Shown here one piece after another: positions 26,429 through 35,919 of a DNA stretch of 64,000 nt; the stretch's first letter is position 1; each line of letters begins with the position of its first letter. The DNA comes from Qipengyuania sphaerica (GTDB taxonomy: Bacteria; Pseudomonadota; Alphaproteobacteria; Sphingomonadales; Sphingomonadaceae). The notes beneath the pieces were generated by a model. That model was not told the origin of the DNA, did no database searches, and was given only the letters and a program-made list of their open reading frames with translations. The stretch covers positions 496,001-560,000 of the forward strand of contig NZ_JAIGNR010000001.1 of NCBI RefSeq assembly GCF_019711595.1, in the 5' to 3' direction. Position numbers and translations under genes: made by a program.

Positions 26429-27088
26429 ATGAACGACCAAGACTCGATCGACCTCGCGGCCATGCTGTGCTCGCGCCTGTGCCACGACATGCTGAGCCCC
26501 GTGGGGGCGCTCAACAACGGGCTCGAGCTGCTGGCGATGGAAGACGATCCGGAAATGCGGCGCAACGTCATCGCCCTGCTCGAACAGAGCGCGCGGACCT
26601 CGACCAACAAGCTCAAGTTCTTCCGCCTCGCCTTCGGTGCAGCAGGCGGCTTTGGCGACCGTGTCGACGTGGCCGAACCCAAGGCGCTGATCGATGCGCT
26701 GGTGGGCGATAAGGACAAGGTCGAGATCAACTGGGCGATCGAGGGCGCCAACCTCGCCAAGCCCGCGGTAAAGGTGCTGCTGAACTTCGCGCAGATCGCC
26801 ATCGATGCGCTGGTGCGCGGCGGATCGCTCGATATCGGCGCAGAGGTTCGCGACGGGGCCTGCGAGATCGTGGTGCGGGCAACCGGCACCAAGATCGCCT
26901 TCGACGAGAATATCGGCAAGGCCATCGACGGTTCGCTGAATTCTTCCGAAATCTCCAGCCGCACTGCCGCTGCCCACATGATCCATTTGCTTGCCGAGCA
27001 GGCAGGCGGGGGCCTCCAGTTCGCGCGCACCGACGAAACGCTGGTTCTCGGCGCGGTGCTGCCCGAGGCGGAAGGACTTATCGGGTGA
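26429..27088 (+). CDS. chpT: Histidine phosphotransferase ChpT
   Basis: ChpT is the phosphotransferase that relays phosphate from the hybrid kinase CckA to CtrA and CpdR in the alphaproteobacterial cell-cycle circuit. The 219-residue protein has the dimerisation/phosphotransfer helices with the phospho-accepting His19 in CSRLCHDMLSPVGALNNGLELL, and a C-terminal degenerate ATPase-like domain. Length and motif match the family. The downstream amidase starts at a GTG overlapping its stop (GTGA), so the two are coupled; the functional link to cell-wall cleavage is not obvious. Confidence 0.93.
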   Translation: MNDQDSIDLAAMLCSRLCHDMLSPVGALNNGLELLAMEDDPEMRRNVIALLEQSARTSTNKLKFFRLAFGAAGGFGDRVDVAEPKALIDALVGDKDKVEINWAIEGANLAKPAVKVLLNFAQIAIDALVRGGSLDIGAEVRDGACEIVVRATGTKIAFDENIGKAIDGSLNSSEISSRTAAAHMIHLLAEQAGGGLQFARTDETLVLGAVLPEAEGLIG

Positions 27089-27834
27089 CGGGGGACTTCG
27101 GCGAACTGGGAGCCGGCCTTCCCGAAGCGAACGACGAACTCGTCGACCGCAAGATCCTCTCGCCCAACCATGACGAGCGCAAGCTCCCGATCTCCATGGT
27201 GGTGATCCACTATACCGAGATGAAGGACAAGGGCTTCGCCATCGAGCGGTTGTGCGATCCCGAAGCCAAGGTTTCGGCCAATTACCTGATCGGCAAGGGC
27301 GGCGAAGTCGTGCGGCTGGTGCCCGAAGACAAGCGCGCCTGGCATGCGGGCCTGTCCTACTGGCGCGGTATCAAGGACGTGAACTCGGCCAGCATCGGTA
27401 TCGAACTCGATCATCCGGGGCACAAATACGGCTATACCGAATTTCCCGATGCGCAATTCGAGGCGCTGGTCCCGCTGGTGGCGCGCATGGTCAAGCAATA
27501 CGACATCCCGCGCGCCAATGTGGTCGGCCATTCCGATGTCGCACCAGCGCGCAAGATCGATCCGGGCGAACTGTTTCCGTGGGATCGCCTCGCCGAATAC
27601 GGCCTGTGCCTGCCGCGCCCGAAGAAGCTCGAACGCGGCGACCCGTTCGACAATGACGCGAGCTTCTACCTCGCCCTCGAGCGCTTCGGTTACGACATCA
27701 CCGACGGCCACAAGGCGGTCGAAGCGTTCCAACGCCGGTGGCGTCCGGAAAAGATCGACGGCGTGATCGACGGACAGGTCAGGGCGATCCTGTTCCAGCT
27801 CTTGCTTGATCGCGACCGCGGACACGCTAGATAG
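27085..27834 (+). CDS. AmpD-like N-acetylmuramoyl-L-alanine amidase
   Basis: This 249-residue amidase_2 enzyme cleaves the bond between N-acetylmuramic acid and L-alanine in peptidoglycan fragments. Zinc ligands are His42 (VVIHYTEM), His149 (VVGHSDVAP) and Asp159 (RKIDPG), as in AmpD. The C-terminal part (about 190-249, with AVEAFQRRWRPEKIDGVID) resembles a peptidoglycan-binding domain. No signal peptide is evident, suggesting a cytoplasmic recycling role. It starts at GTG overlapping chpT. Its 3' end carries the probable rnpB promoter. Confidence 0.93.
   Translation: MTGDFGELGAGLPEANDELVDRKILSPNHDERKLPISMVVIHYTEMKDKGFAIERLCDPEAKVSANYLIGKGGEVVRLVPEDKRAWHAGLSYWRGIKDVNSASIGIELDHPGHKYGYTEFPDAQFEALVPLVARMVKQYDIPRANVVGHSDVAPARKIDPGELFPWDRLAEYGLCLPRPKKLERGDPFDNDASFYLALERFGYDITDGHKAVEAFQRRWRPEKIDGVIDGQVRAILFQLLLDRDRGHAR
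27806..27833 (+). promoter_or_regulatory. rnpB promoter
   Basis: TTGATC (27806-27811) and TAGATA (27828-27833) have a 16-base spacer. The predicted start near 27840 coincides with the 5' end of RNase P RNA helix P1, which supports the call. The promoter lies inside the last codons of the amidase gene. Confidence 0.65.
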
Positions 27835-27840
27835 GCTCTC

Positions 27841-28239
<399 letters not shown>

Positions 28240-28284
28240 ACTTCTTTGCGGAACCCGAGACCCTTCCCGGCGATTGGGCGGGGT

Positions 28285-29067
28285 ATGAGCTCTACCTTCG
28301 AACGCAGCCTCTCGCAGCGCCTCGCCATACTTCTTGCCGTAATTATCCAGATCGGCGCGACCTTTCTGCCGCAGCTAGGCTTGGGAGAGCCGATCGGTGA
28401 TCGATCCGACAGTGTAAGAACGCTTATCACACCTTCGGGCTGGGCCTTTGCGATCTGGGGACCGCTGTTTTTCGGTAGTGCGGTCTACGCCGTCTGGCAG
28501 ATCTTGCCCGGGCAGCGTGACAATACACTGCTCGCCCAAATCGGATGGCCATCGGTCATAGCTTTATCATTCCAGGGCCTGTGGGCGATCTACACCCAGT
28601 TCGCCAACCTGACTTTCGTTTCCGCTCTCATCATCCTGACATCGCTGGGCGCGCTGCTCACGATCCTGAACCGGCTGGTGAGTTTCGAGCGACCCTTCTC
28701 GCTCGCCGAGCGGTTGATCGTCACGATTACCTTCAGCGCACTCGCGGCATGGCTCACGGCGGCGAGCATCGTCAACATCAGTGCCTCGCTGGTCTATCAC
28801 GGGGTGGGTGGCAGCGGACAATACCCGCTCGTCACTGCCGCAATCGTCGCGGTTGGCGGCGTCATCGCGGCTATCGCTACGGCGCGGAGCCGCGGCAACC
28901 CCTGGTACGCGCTGGTGTTCTGCTGGGCGCTGCTGGCGATCTATTTTCGCGGCGGGCAGGAAAGCGGCGCCATCGCGCTGGCGACGCTCGTTTCGGGGCT
29001 ACTGGTAGTGGGGGCGGTAGTGGTCGGCCTCAAGGAAAAGGCCAACCGCCACCACTGGTTCGGTTGA
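28285..29067 (+). CDS. TspO/MBR-related membrane protein
   Basis: This 260-residue integral membrane protein has about seven hydrophobic segments and resembles the tryptophan-rich sensory protein (TspO/MBR) superfamily: TPSGWAFAIWGPLFFGSAVYAVWQ near residue 50 matches the Trp- and Pro-bearing second segment. It is longer than classical TspO (about 160 residues), like the plant and bacterial extended relatives. Ligand or transport function is unknown; TspO proteins bind porphyrins. It starts 46 bases after rnpB. The start ATG of MSSTFER is preceded by GGGCGGGG. Assignment to the superfamily is moderate. Confidence 0.78.
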   Translation: MSSTFERSLSQRLAILLAVIIQIGATFLPQLGLGEPIGDRSDSVRTLITPSGWAFAIWGPLFFGSAVYAVWQILPGQRDNTLLAQIGWPSVIALSFQGLWAIYTQFANLTFVSALIILTSLGALLTILNRLVSFERPFSLAERLIVTITFSALAAWLTAASIVNISASLVYHGVGGSGQYPLVTAAIVAVGGVIAAIATARSRGNPWYALVFCWALLAIYFRGGQESGAIALATLVSGLLVVGAVVVGLKEKANRHHWFG

Positions 29068-29073
29068 AACTGC

Positions 29074-30384
29074 TCAGTTCCGCCCGATGCTCGAATATTC
29101 GAACCCGGCTGCGCGGACTTCGTCCGGCCTGTAGATGTTGCGCAGGTCGACGAGGACAGGAGCCTTGGCCAGTTCCTTCACGCGACCGAGGTCAAGCGCG
29201 CGGAAGGCATCCCATTCGGTGACGATGGCGATGGCATCGGCATCCTTGATCGCGGCATAGGGTTCCTCGACCATGGTGACCTCGGGCATCAGAGGTGCTG
29301 CCAGTTCCATGCCTTCGGGATCGAAAGCGGCGACTTCCACCCCCGCATCGGTAAGCGTCTGCGCCACGGCGATCGCAGGGCTATCGCGCATGTCGTCGGT
29401 GTTGGGCTTGAAGGTCAGGCCGAGCAAGGCGACCTTCTTGCCGCGCGCCTTGTCTGCACCGCCCAGCGCGTCGAGCACCTTGCGGCCCATGGCGCGCTTG
29501 CGCGTGTCGTTCACCTTGACCACCGCTTCGACGATCCGCGTCGGGCTGTCATAGTCTTCTGCCGTCTTGAGCAGGGCGAGCGTGTCCTTGGGGAAGCACG
29601 AGCCGCCATAGCCGGGGCCGGCGTGAAGGAACTTGGCACCAATGCGGCCATCCATGCCGATGCCGCGGCTTACGTCCTGTACATCCGCGCCGACCTTTTC
29701 GCACAGGTCCGCCATTTCGTTGATGAAGGTGATCTTCGTCGCGAGGAAGGCGTTGGCAGCGTATTTGATGAGTTCGCTGGTGCGGCGGCCGGTGAAGAGG
29801 ATGGGCGATTCGTTGAGGAACAGCGGACGATAGACCGCGCTCATCACCTCGCGGCCGAAATCGTCTTCTGCGCCGATCACGATACGGTCGGGCCGCTTGA
29901 AATCGCCGATTGCCGCGCCTTCGCGCAGGAATTCGGGGTTGGAAACGACCGAGAATTTGTGGCTGGTGCCGCTGTCCTTGAGAATGCGCTCCACCTCGTC
30001 GCCCGTGCCGACGGGAACGGTGGACTTGGTCACCACCACGGCATCATTCGCCAAGTTCTCGCCGATCTCCTTCGCCACGGCATAGACGAAGGTCAGGTCG
30101 GCATGGCCATCGCCGCGGCGGCTGGGCGTGCCGACGGCGATGAAGATCGCATCGGCATCCTTGATGCCTTCGGCAAGGCTGGTGGTGAAGGTCAGGCGAC
30201 CGGCGCGCACATTCGCGCCGACCAGTTCGGCGAGGCCCGGCTCGTAGATCGGCATGATGCCATCGTGAAGCCGGTCGATCTTCGACTGGTCCTTGTCGAT
30301 GCAGACGACATCATGTCCGAAATCGGCGAAACACGCGCCCGAAACCAGGCCGACATAGCCCGAACCTACCATTGCGATCTTCAT
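29074..30384 (-). CDS. ugd: UDP-glucose 6-dehydrogenase
   Basis: This 436-residue enzyme oxidises UDP-glucose to UDP-glucuronate with two NAD+, supplying precursor for exopolysaccharide or lipid glycosylation. It has the N-terminal Rossmann motif (GSGYVGL, 7-13), the central helix, the catalytic Cys263 in GPGYGGSCFPKDT, and the C-terminal UDP-binding domain (GLTFKPNTDDMRDSP). GDP-mannose dehydrogenase is the main alternative, but the overall pattern favours Ugd. Its ATG abuts the stop of the upstream phosphatase (TAGATG), so the two form an operon. Confidence 0.93.
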   Translation of the reverse strand: MKIAMVGSGYVGLVSGACFADFGHDVVCIDKDQSKIDRLHDGIMPIYEPGLAELVGANVRAGRLTFTTSLAEGIKDADAIFIAVGTPSRRGDGHADLTFVYAVAKEIGENLANDAVVVTKSTVPVGTGDEVERILKDSGTSHKFSVVSNPEFLREGAAIGDFKRPDRIVIGAEDDFGREVMSAVYRPLFLNESPILFTGRRTSELIKYAANAFLATKITFINEMADLCEKVGADVQDVSRGIGMDGRIGAKFLHAGPGYGGSCFPKDTLALLKTAEDYDSPTRIVEAVVKVNDTRKRAMGRKVLDALGGADKARGKKVALLGLTFKPNTDDMRDSPAIAVAQTLTDAGVEVAAFDPEGMELAAPLMPEVTMVEEPYAAIKDADAIAIVTEWDAFRALDLGRVKELAKAPVLVDLRNIYRPDEVRAAGFEYSSIGRN

Positions 30385-31188
30385 CTACGCATCATCCTTC
30401 TCGACGCTGATTGCGCCATCTTCGGCTGCGACCGCCTTGATCGTGCGACGCCTGTCGCCCTCCAGCACCAGTGCCGTCAAGCGTCCCGTCCTGAACGCGC
30501 CGGTATCGATGCCGATCCTGTGCTGGGTATCGACCACGTCGTCGAAAATAGTGTGGCCATGCACGACGACATGGCTGAAAGGCTCTTCATGGCGCAGGAA
30601 GCGGTCGCGAATCCAGCGCAGGTCCGATGCCTTCTGTTCCCCGATCGCGTGTTTCGGGTTGATGCCCGCATGGACGAGCACATAATCGCCGACCACGATC
30701 AGGTCCTCGAAGCTTTCGAGAAACTCGCGGTCCTTTTTCGGCACGGCTTTCTCGAGCGCTTCCTGCACCTCGCCGACCTTCATCTTGTTGTAGGCCTTGC
30801 GGTCGATACCGTAGCTCAGCGCTGTCTCGCGCCCGCCATGCCTGAGGAAATGACGCGCCACTTCCTTGTCGGTGAAGCTCTCGAGGAACATTTCCTCGTG
30901 ATTGCCAGCAATATAGCGGACCTTGCGCTGCTTTCCCCACTTGCGCGCGAGCTTGATGACGCCCGCGCTATCGGGGCCGCGATCGACGAGGTCTCCGAGG
31001 AAAACCACTGTGGTTTCAGCCGGCGCGAGACCGGCGTCGTCCTCCTCGATCGCCTTCTGCAGGGCCTCGAGCAGATCGAGCCGCCCATGGATATCGCCGA
31101 TCACGTACCAGCGCTCGCCATCTGGCGCATGAGCGACACGGCGATCGTCCTGCGGTCGGGCAAAGATACGGCGGATGGAATCGAACAT
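30385..31188 (-). CDS. Metallophosphoesterase (serine/threonine phosphatase-like)
   Basis: This 267-residue protein has the calcineurin-like metal motifs in order: GDIHGR (31-36), GDLVDRGPDS (about 64-73), GNHE (about 98) and a late HGHT motif (VVVHGHTIF). Bacterial enzymes of this type dephosphorylate phosphoproteins or dinucleotide polyphosphates. The start ATG (MFDSIRR) gives normal family length; an upstream extension is Pro- and Arg-rich and unlikely. It is directly upstream of ugd on the same strand. Substrate unknown. Confidence 0.9.
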   Translation of the reverse strand: MFDSIRRIFARPQDDRRVAHAPDGERWYVIGDIHGRLDLLEALQKAIEEDDAGLAPAETTVVFLGDLVDRGPDSAGVIKLARKWGKQRKVRYIAGNHEEMFLESFTDKEVARHFLRHGGRETALSYGIDRKAYNKMKVGEVQEALEKAVPKKDREFLESFEDLIVVGDYVLVHAGINPKHAIGEQKASDLRWIRDRFLRHEEPFSHVVVHGHTIFDDVVDTQHRIGIDTGAFRTGRLTALVLEGDRRRTIKAVAAEDGAISVEKDDA

Positions 31189-31464
31189 CGGGGGCGAGGG
31201 GACCTGTCTTCCGGGGGCTGGCGGGCATTTAGGAGACTGTCGCGCAGGCGGCAAGGGAGCGTGACGCGGCCAGGTCACTTCGCAGTTGCACAATAGCCAC
31301 GCTATTTGCTGCAATAGCGAATAGTTTTCGCACGCAACTTGCTTCCTCCGCACGAATCATGCACGATTATGTCGAATTCGCCCGAGGAGCCTTTATATAA
31401 ACGAGGACCCGGCGAGTACGCAGGTGGGACGAAGCACACCAACGAACCAATCAGGAGTTCGATA

Positions 31465-32217
31465 ATGCTCACGTCCTTTCGCGGCCGTTTCGCCGCTTCG
31501 CTCGCCCTAGCCGGCGCCACGCTTGCCATCCCTTCCGCCGCGCTGGCGCAGGAAGAAGATGATGGCGGCCTCACCATCTCCGCCAACGCTGCGCTGACCA
31601 CGGACTATCGTTTCCGCGGTGTTTCGCTTTCTGGCGGCGACCCGGCCATCCAGGGCGGCGTCGACGTTGGCCACGAAAGCGGCTTCTACGTCGGCACCTG
31701 GGCAAGCTCGATCGATGGCGGCCCCGCCTATGGCGAGATGGAATTCGACATCTACGGCGGCTGGTCCGGCGACCTTGCCGAAGGCATCGCTCTCGATGTC
31801 GGCCTTCTCTATTACGCCTATCCCACCGAAGATCTCGGCGGCGATGTCAATTACTGGGAGCCCTACGCTTCGGTCGGCTTCGACCTCGGCGGAGCGGAAG
31901 CTACTGTCGGGGCCGCTTATGCCTGGGAACAGGATTCGCTGGGCGGGGAAGACAACCTCTACGTCTATACCGATCTCGGCTACTCGCTGCCTTCGACGCC
32001 GATCTCGCTCTCGGCCCACCTCGGTTATACCGACGGCGTCCTTGCACCGCCGCTTTTGGCGGGGACAACCGATGACAGCGGTTTTGACTGGTCGATCGGC
32101 GCCAGCCTATCCAAGGGCATTCTCGAAGTCGGTGTTGCCTACATCGGCGTCGAAGGTCCTTCGATCGATGGCTTCACCGATGACGCCATCGTCGGAACGA
32201 TCACCGCCAGCTTCTAG
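31465..32217 (+). CDS. TorF family putative porin
   Basis: This 250-residue outer-membrane protein has a signal peptide cleaved near AAL-AQ (residue 28) followed by beta-strands with alternating aromatic residues and the family motif LTTDYRFRGVSLSGGDPAIQGG. The C-terminus ends in Phe (ITASF), typical for barrels inserted by BamA. TorF-type proteins are thought to form small diffusion channels; the solute is unknown. AGGAG lies seven bases before the ATG. A terminator follows directly, so it is monocistronic. Confidence 0.93.
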   Translation: MLTSFRGRFAASLALAGATLAIPSAALAQEEDDGGLTISANAALTTDYRFRGVSLSGGDPAIQGGVDVGHESGFYVGTWASSIDGGPAYGEMEFDIYGGWSGDLAEGIALDVGLLYYAYPTEDLGGDVNYWEPYASVGFDLGGAEATVGAAYAWEQDSLGGEDNLYVYTDLGYSLPSTPISLSAHLGYTDGVLAPPLLAGTTDDSGFDWSIGASLSKGILEVGVAYIGVEGPSIDGFTDDAIVGTITASF

Positions 32218-32239
32218 AGAATTCACTGGCGAGGGTCAC

Positions 32240-32268
32240 GGGGGCGTGCCTGCGGGTGCGCCCCTTTT
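32240..32268 (+). terminator. Probable terminator after the porin
   Basis: GGGGCG (32241-32246) and CGCCCC (32259-32264), with additional weak pairing inside the loop, are followed by TTTTCC. It starts 23 bases after the porin stop. Confidence 0.6.
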
Positions 32269-32299
32269 CCTTTCCAGGCGGGCTCCCTAACTGGTCACA

Positions 32300-32737
32300 A
32301 TGACCCACTATCTTCACACCATGATCCGCGTCGCCGACCCGCAGAAGGCAATCGATTTCTTCAAGCTCATCGGGCTGGAGGAGGTCCGGCGAAAGGAAAG
32401 CGAAAAGGGGCGCTTCACGCTCATCTTTCTCGCTGCTCCCGGACAGGAAGGAACGGCCGAGTTGGAGCTCACCTACAACTGGCCGCCCGAAGACGGCAGC
32501 GCGCCCGAGCAATATGATGGCGGGCGAAACTTCGGCCATCTCGCTTACCGGGTCGAGAATATCTACGACACCTGCCAGCGGCTGATGGATGCGGGCCATA
32601 CGATCAACCGGCCTCCGCGCGACGGACACATGGCCTTCGTCCGCTCACCAGACGGGATTTCGGTCGAACTGCTGCAGGACGGCTATCTCGACCCGGCAGA
32701 GCCCTGGGCGAGCATGGGAAATACCGGCAGCTGGTAG
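32300..32737 (+). CDS. VOC-superfamily protein, glyoxalase I-like
   Basis: This 145-residue protein has the paired beta-alpha-beta-beta-beta modules of the vicinal oxygen chelate fold and the four metal ligands of glyoxalase I: a His in the first strand (HYLHTMIRV), Glu in ELELTYNW, His in NFGHLAYRV and Glu in GISVELLQ. It probably isomerises the methylglyoxal-glutathione hemithioacetal to S-lactoylglutathione, a cytoplasmic detoxification step. It stands alone between the porin and convergent nhaA. Other VOC reactions cannot be excluded. Confidence 0.88.
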   Translation: MTHYLHTMIRVADPQKAIDFFKLIGLEEVRRKESEKGRFTLIFLAAPGQEGTAELELTYNWPPEDGSAPEQYDGGRNFGHLAYRVENIYDTCQRLMDAGHTINRPPRDGHMAFVRSPDGISVELLQDGYLDPAEPWASMGNTGSW

Positions 32738-32746
32738 GGGCGCCGG

Positions 32747-33958
32747 CTAGTCGACGTAGGGCGATTTTACGTCGTCGGGATGCGCCGTCGAAAGCCGCAG
32801 CACGACATAGCCCAACACCGCAGACAGGAGCGATCCTCCCAGAATCCCGAGCTTAGCCTCGTTGATGAGTTCCGCCTGCCCGGTAAATGCCAGGCCGCTG
32901 ATGAACAGCGACATGGTAAAGCCGATGCCGCACAGGATCGAAACACCCCAGATTTCCTGCCAGCTGGCCTGGTCGGGCCGGGGGGCGAAGCCGATCCGGT
33001 CCGCAATCCAGATTGCGGAAAAGATTCCGACCTGCTTGCCGAGGAACAGGCCTGCTGCGATCGCCAGCGGCAGCGGTGCCAGCAAGCCGTCGATGCCGAT
33101 ACCTGCCAGCGGGACGCCGGCATTGGCAAAGCCGAAAACCGGAACGATTAGATAGGCGCTCCACGGGGCGAGACTGTGCTCCATGGTTTCTACCATCGTC
33201 TCGTCATCCTTGCCTACCATCGGGATGGTCAGGGCTGCGGCGACACCGGCGATCGTGGCGTGGATGCCGCTGAACAGGACGAATACCCACAGGACCAGCG
33301 CCATGAGGACGAAGGGCCAATAACGGCTCACACCCATTCGGTTCATGGCCATCATTGCGATGACGACCACAGCAGAAGCTGCCAGCCAACCGAGCTTGAT
33401 TTCCTCGGTGTAGAAGGCGGCGATCACAAGGACTGCGCCGATATCGTCGACGATCGCAACCGTCAGCAGGAACAGGCGCAGCGACGCGGGACAGCGGTTG
33501 CCCAACAGGCCGAGCACGCCCATTGCGAAGGCGATATCGGTTGCCGCCGGGATTGCCCAGCCTCGCAGCAACTGCGCATCGCCGCCGACTACGCCGACAT
33601 AGAAAAGCGCGGGTATCGCCATGCCGGCTACTGCGGCCAGGATCGGCAATTTTCGCTGTTGCGAAGTGCTAAGCTGGCCCTCGATCCATTCGCGCTTCAC
33701 CTCTAGTCCGACCACGAAGAAGAAGATCGCCATCAATCCGTCGTTGATCCACAGATGCAGGTCGTAAAGCTTGGGGATCGGTGTCCAGGGAAGCTTGCCG
33801 TAGAACAGCTGCTGGTATTCGTCCGCGAACGGCGAATTGGCCGCCAGCATCGCGGCGACGGCCACCAGGATAAGCAGGATGCCGGCTGACGCGTCGCTAA
33901 CGAACAGCGCACGGACGGGGGCAAAGACGAGGCGGAAGGCTGAAGGGCGTTCGGTCAT
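32747..33958 (-). CDS. nhaA: Na+/H+ antiporter NhaA
   Basis: This 403-residue inner-membrane protein has 12 hydrophobic segments and the NhaA hallmarks: WINDGLMAIFFFVVGLEVKRE, AIPAATDIAFAMGVL with Asp141, and the ion-binding pair Asp171-Asp172 in IVDDIGAV. It exchanges protons for Na+ at alkaline pH. With the CPA1 antiporter at 5083 it suggests a saline habitat. The start ATG of MTERPSA gives the usual length; the upstream extension runs into the divergent glycosyltransferase gene. It is convergent with the VOC gene, nine bases away. Confidence 0.96.
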   Translation of the reverse strand: MTERPSAFRLVFAPVRALFVSDASAGILLILVAVAAMLAANSPFADEYQQLFYGKLPWTPIPKLYDLHLWINDGLMAIFFFVVGLEVKREWIEGQLSTSQQRKLPILAAVAGMAIPALFYVGVVGGDAQLLRGWAIPAATDIAFAMGVLGLLGNRCPASLRLFLLTVAIVDDIGAVLVIAAFYTEEIKLGWLAASAVVVIAMMAMNRMGVSRYWPFVLMALVLWVFVLFSGIHATIAGVAAALTIPMVGKDDETMVETMEHSLAPWSAYLIVPVFGFANAGVPLAGIGIDGLLAPLPLAIAAGLFLGKQVGIFSAIWIADRIGFAPRPDQASWQEIWGVSILCGIGFTMSLFISGLAFTGQAELINEAKLGILGGSLLSAVLGYVVLRLSTAHPDDVKSPYVD

Positions 33959-34040
33959 GTGGCTGCGCTCTCTTTCGCAAAGCAAAGCGCGTTGCAAGAC
34001 CCGAATCGGCGCGATAGGTAGATCGCAAGGGGAAAACGGG

Positions 34041-35441
34041 TTGCTAGCATCATACAATGTCGTCGCCGGGGCGTTTGCCGCGGCCCAGCTGGAACTGTTG
34101 CTGTTCGCAGCGGTCTTTTTCGCCATCGGCCTGGTGGACGAAGTTGCAGTCGACCTCCTGTATCTCTGGAACCGGATGACCGGCCGGATCGCAACGCCGC
34201 ATATCGACGAGCAGATCCTTGCCGAGGAAAACTTGTCCGGCATGGCCGCGCTTTTCATTCCCGCCTGGCAGGAAGCCGACGTGATCGGACCGACGCTCAG
34301 CCATGCACTCGAAGTCTGGCAGCAGAAAGACTTGCGGATCTATGTCGGCTGCTATCGCAACGATGCCGCAACGATAGCTTCGGTGTCGGTCGTAGCGCGG
34401 GGTGACGACCGGGTGCGGCTTGTCGTGGTCGGTGAGGATGGCCCGACCTGCAAGGCGCATTGCCTGAACCGCCTTTATGCCGCTCTGCGCGAGGACGAAA
34501 CACGCCGCGGCAAACGCGCACATATGGTCGTGCTGCACGATGCAGAGGATATGGTCGATGCTGCAGCTCTCCCGCTCCTCGACCATGCGATCTGGAACAG
34601 TGATTTCGTCCAACTGCCCGTCATGGCTCTGCCACCTTCGGATTCGCGCTGGATTGCGAGCCATTACTCGGATGAGTTCGCAGAAGCCCACGCCAAGGCA
34701 ATGGTTGTGCGCGACCGGCTCGGCTGCGCGATACCGGGGGCAGGCGTCGGTTGTGCCATCTCTCGCGGAATGCTCGCTAGGCTGTCGCGTGAAAATGAAG
34801 GCGGACCCTTCTCGGAAAACTCGCTCACCGAGGATTACGAGCTTGGCCACAAGATCCACGCGGCGGGCGGCCGGGGTCGATTCCTCAGGCTGCGCGCGCT
34901 CGACGGTCGCCTGATTGCTACGCGCGCTTATTTCCCTTCCGACATCGCACAATCGGTGCGCCAGAAGACGCGCTGGACGCATGGCATTGCCTTGCAGGGC
35001 TGGGACAGGCTCGGCTGGGAAGGTAACTTGCTGCAGCGCTGGATGACGCTGCGCGACCGGCGCGGGCCTCTTGCTGCCATATTGCTGGCGGTCGCCTATA
35101 CGCTGGTGTTGAGCGGCATGGTGCTCCACCTTGCGAGCGAGGCAGGCATGATCGAGCCGCTCATGCTGTCGAGCGAGCTCGAAGGCTTGCTCTGGCTGAC
35201 CTTTGCCGGCCTTGTCTGGCGAATCCTTTCCCGAGCGATATTTACGGCGCGCGAATACGGGTTGAAGCAGGGCCTCCTGGCGATACCAAGGGTCATGGTG
35301 TCGAATATCATCGCGATCATGAGCGGGCGGCGTGCGCTTGCAGCCTATCTGAAGACACTTCGCGGAGAGCCGGTGATCTGGGAGAAGACCACCCATTACA
35401 CGCATCCCGCCCTGGCCCGGCAGGCAGAGGCTCGCGCATGA
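34041..35441 (+). CDS. NfrB-like membrane glycosyltransferase
   Basis: This 466-residue protein resembles the glycosyltransferase part of the phage N4 adsorption protein NfrB: an N-terminal membrane segment, a GT2-type domain (AALFIPAWQEADVIGPTLSH; the DAEDMVD metal motif; the acceptor region SLTEDYELGHK; the RQKTRWTHGIALQGW motif, akin to QxxRW of processive synthases), and C-terminal membrane helices. It probably makes a surface or secreted polysaccharide. I chose TTG 34041, preceded by AAGGGG, because no ATG lies close before the first membrane segment. It overlaps the next small gene by ATGA. Product unknown. Confidence 0.87.
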   Translation: MLASYNVVAGAFAAAQLELLLFAAVFFAIGLVDEVAVDLLYLWNRMTGRIATPHIDEQILAEENLSGMAALFIPAWQEADVIGPTLSHALEVWQQKDLRIYVGCYRNDAATIASVSVVARGDDRVRLVVVGEDGPTCKAHCLNRLYAALREDETRRGKRAHMVVLHDAEDMVDAAALPLLDHAIWNSDFVQLPVMALPPSDSRWIASHYSDEFAEAHAKAMVVRDRLGCAIPGAGVGCAISRGMLARLSRENEGGPFSENSLTEDYELGHKIHAAGGRGRFLRLRALDGRLIATRAYFPSDIAQSVRQKTRWTHGIALQGWDRLGWEGNLLQRWMTLRDRRGPLAAILLAVAYTLVLSGMVLHLASEAGMIEPLMLSSELEGLLWLTFAGLVWRILSRAIFTAREYGLKQGLLAIPRVMVSNIIAIMSGRRALAAYLKTLRGEPVIWEKTTHYTHPALARQAEARA

Positions 35442-35854
35442 GCAGCGGCGCCATAGAAGGCAAGGGGCGTCCCTTACGGTTTTTGGCCGGGCTCGGTATC
35501 GCATGGATCGGCATGCGAGCGCTTTTCATCGGTACTCTTGCTGTCGAGCCAGACCAAACCGGGCAGCAATCGAACCGTACTGCCTTCACAACGACTACGA
35601 ACAATCGATCCGGCCCGGATGTCCATGATGCGCCCGGGACGGCCAGTGCCGATGTGATTACGCTGGAGAAATCGGGTTCGCCAGATGCCGCAGCCAGTTA
35701 CCCCGGCGTCGAGAACCTCGCACCTGCGCCCCCTGCACACATGGTCGCGCCGCTGCCGGATAATCCGGGTGCGATGCACAACATGCTGTGGATGAGCGCA
35801 TCGAACCCCGATATGGGGGTAGGCAAAGCGGCACCTGTCGAGTCCAAGCGCTAG
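35438..35854 (+). CDS. Small protein coupled to the NfrB-like glycosyltransferase
   Basis: This 138-residue protein starts at an ATG overlapping the glycosyltransferase stop. It has one hydrophobic segment near the N-terminus (RFLAGLGIAWIGMRALFIG) followed by a disordered region rich in Pro, Ser, Thr and Asn, ending in Met-rich residues. I do not recognise a family. In related genomes the position after an NfrB-like gene can hold a larger outer-membrane partner, so this may be a shortened version, but I cannot show that from one sequence. Confidence 0.65.
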   Translation: MSSGAIEGKGRPLRFLAGLGIAWIGMRALFIGTLAVEPDQTGQQSNRTAFTTTTNNRSGPDVHDAPGTASADVITLEKSGSPDAAASYPGVENLAPAPPAHMVAPLPDNPGAMHNMLWMSASNPDMGVGKAAPVESKR

Positions 35855-35919
35855 CCTCCGGACGAGAATTGAGCGCCGTCCACCTTTCGTAACGGCTTTC
35901 TCCGATATAGGGGCGGCAT

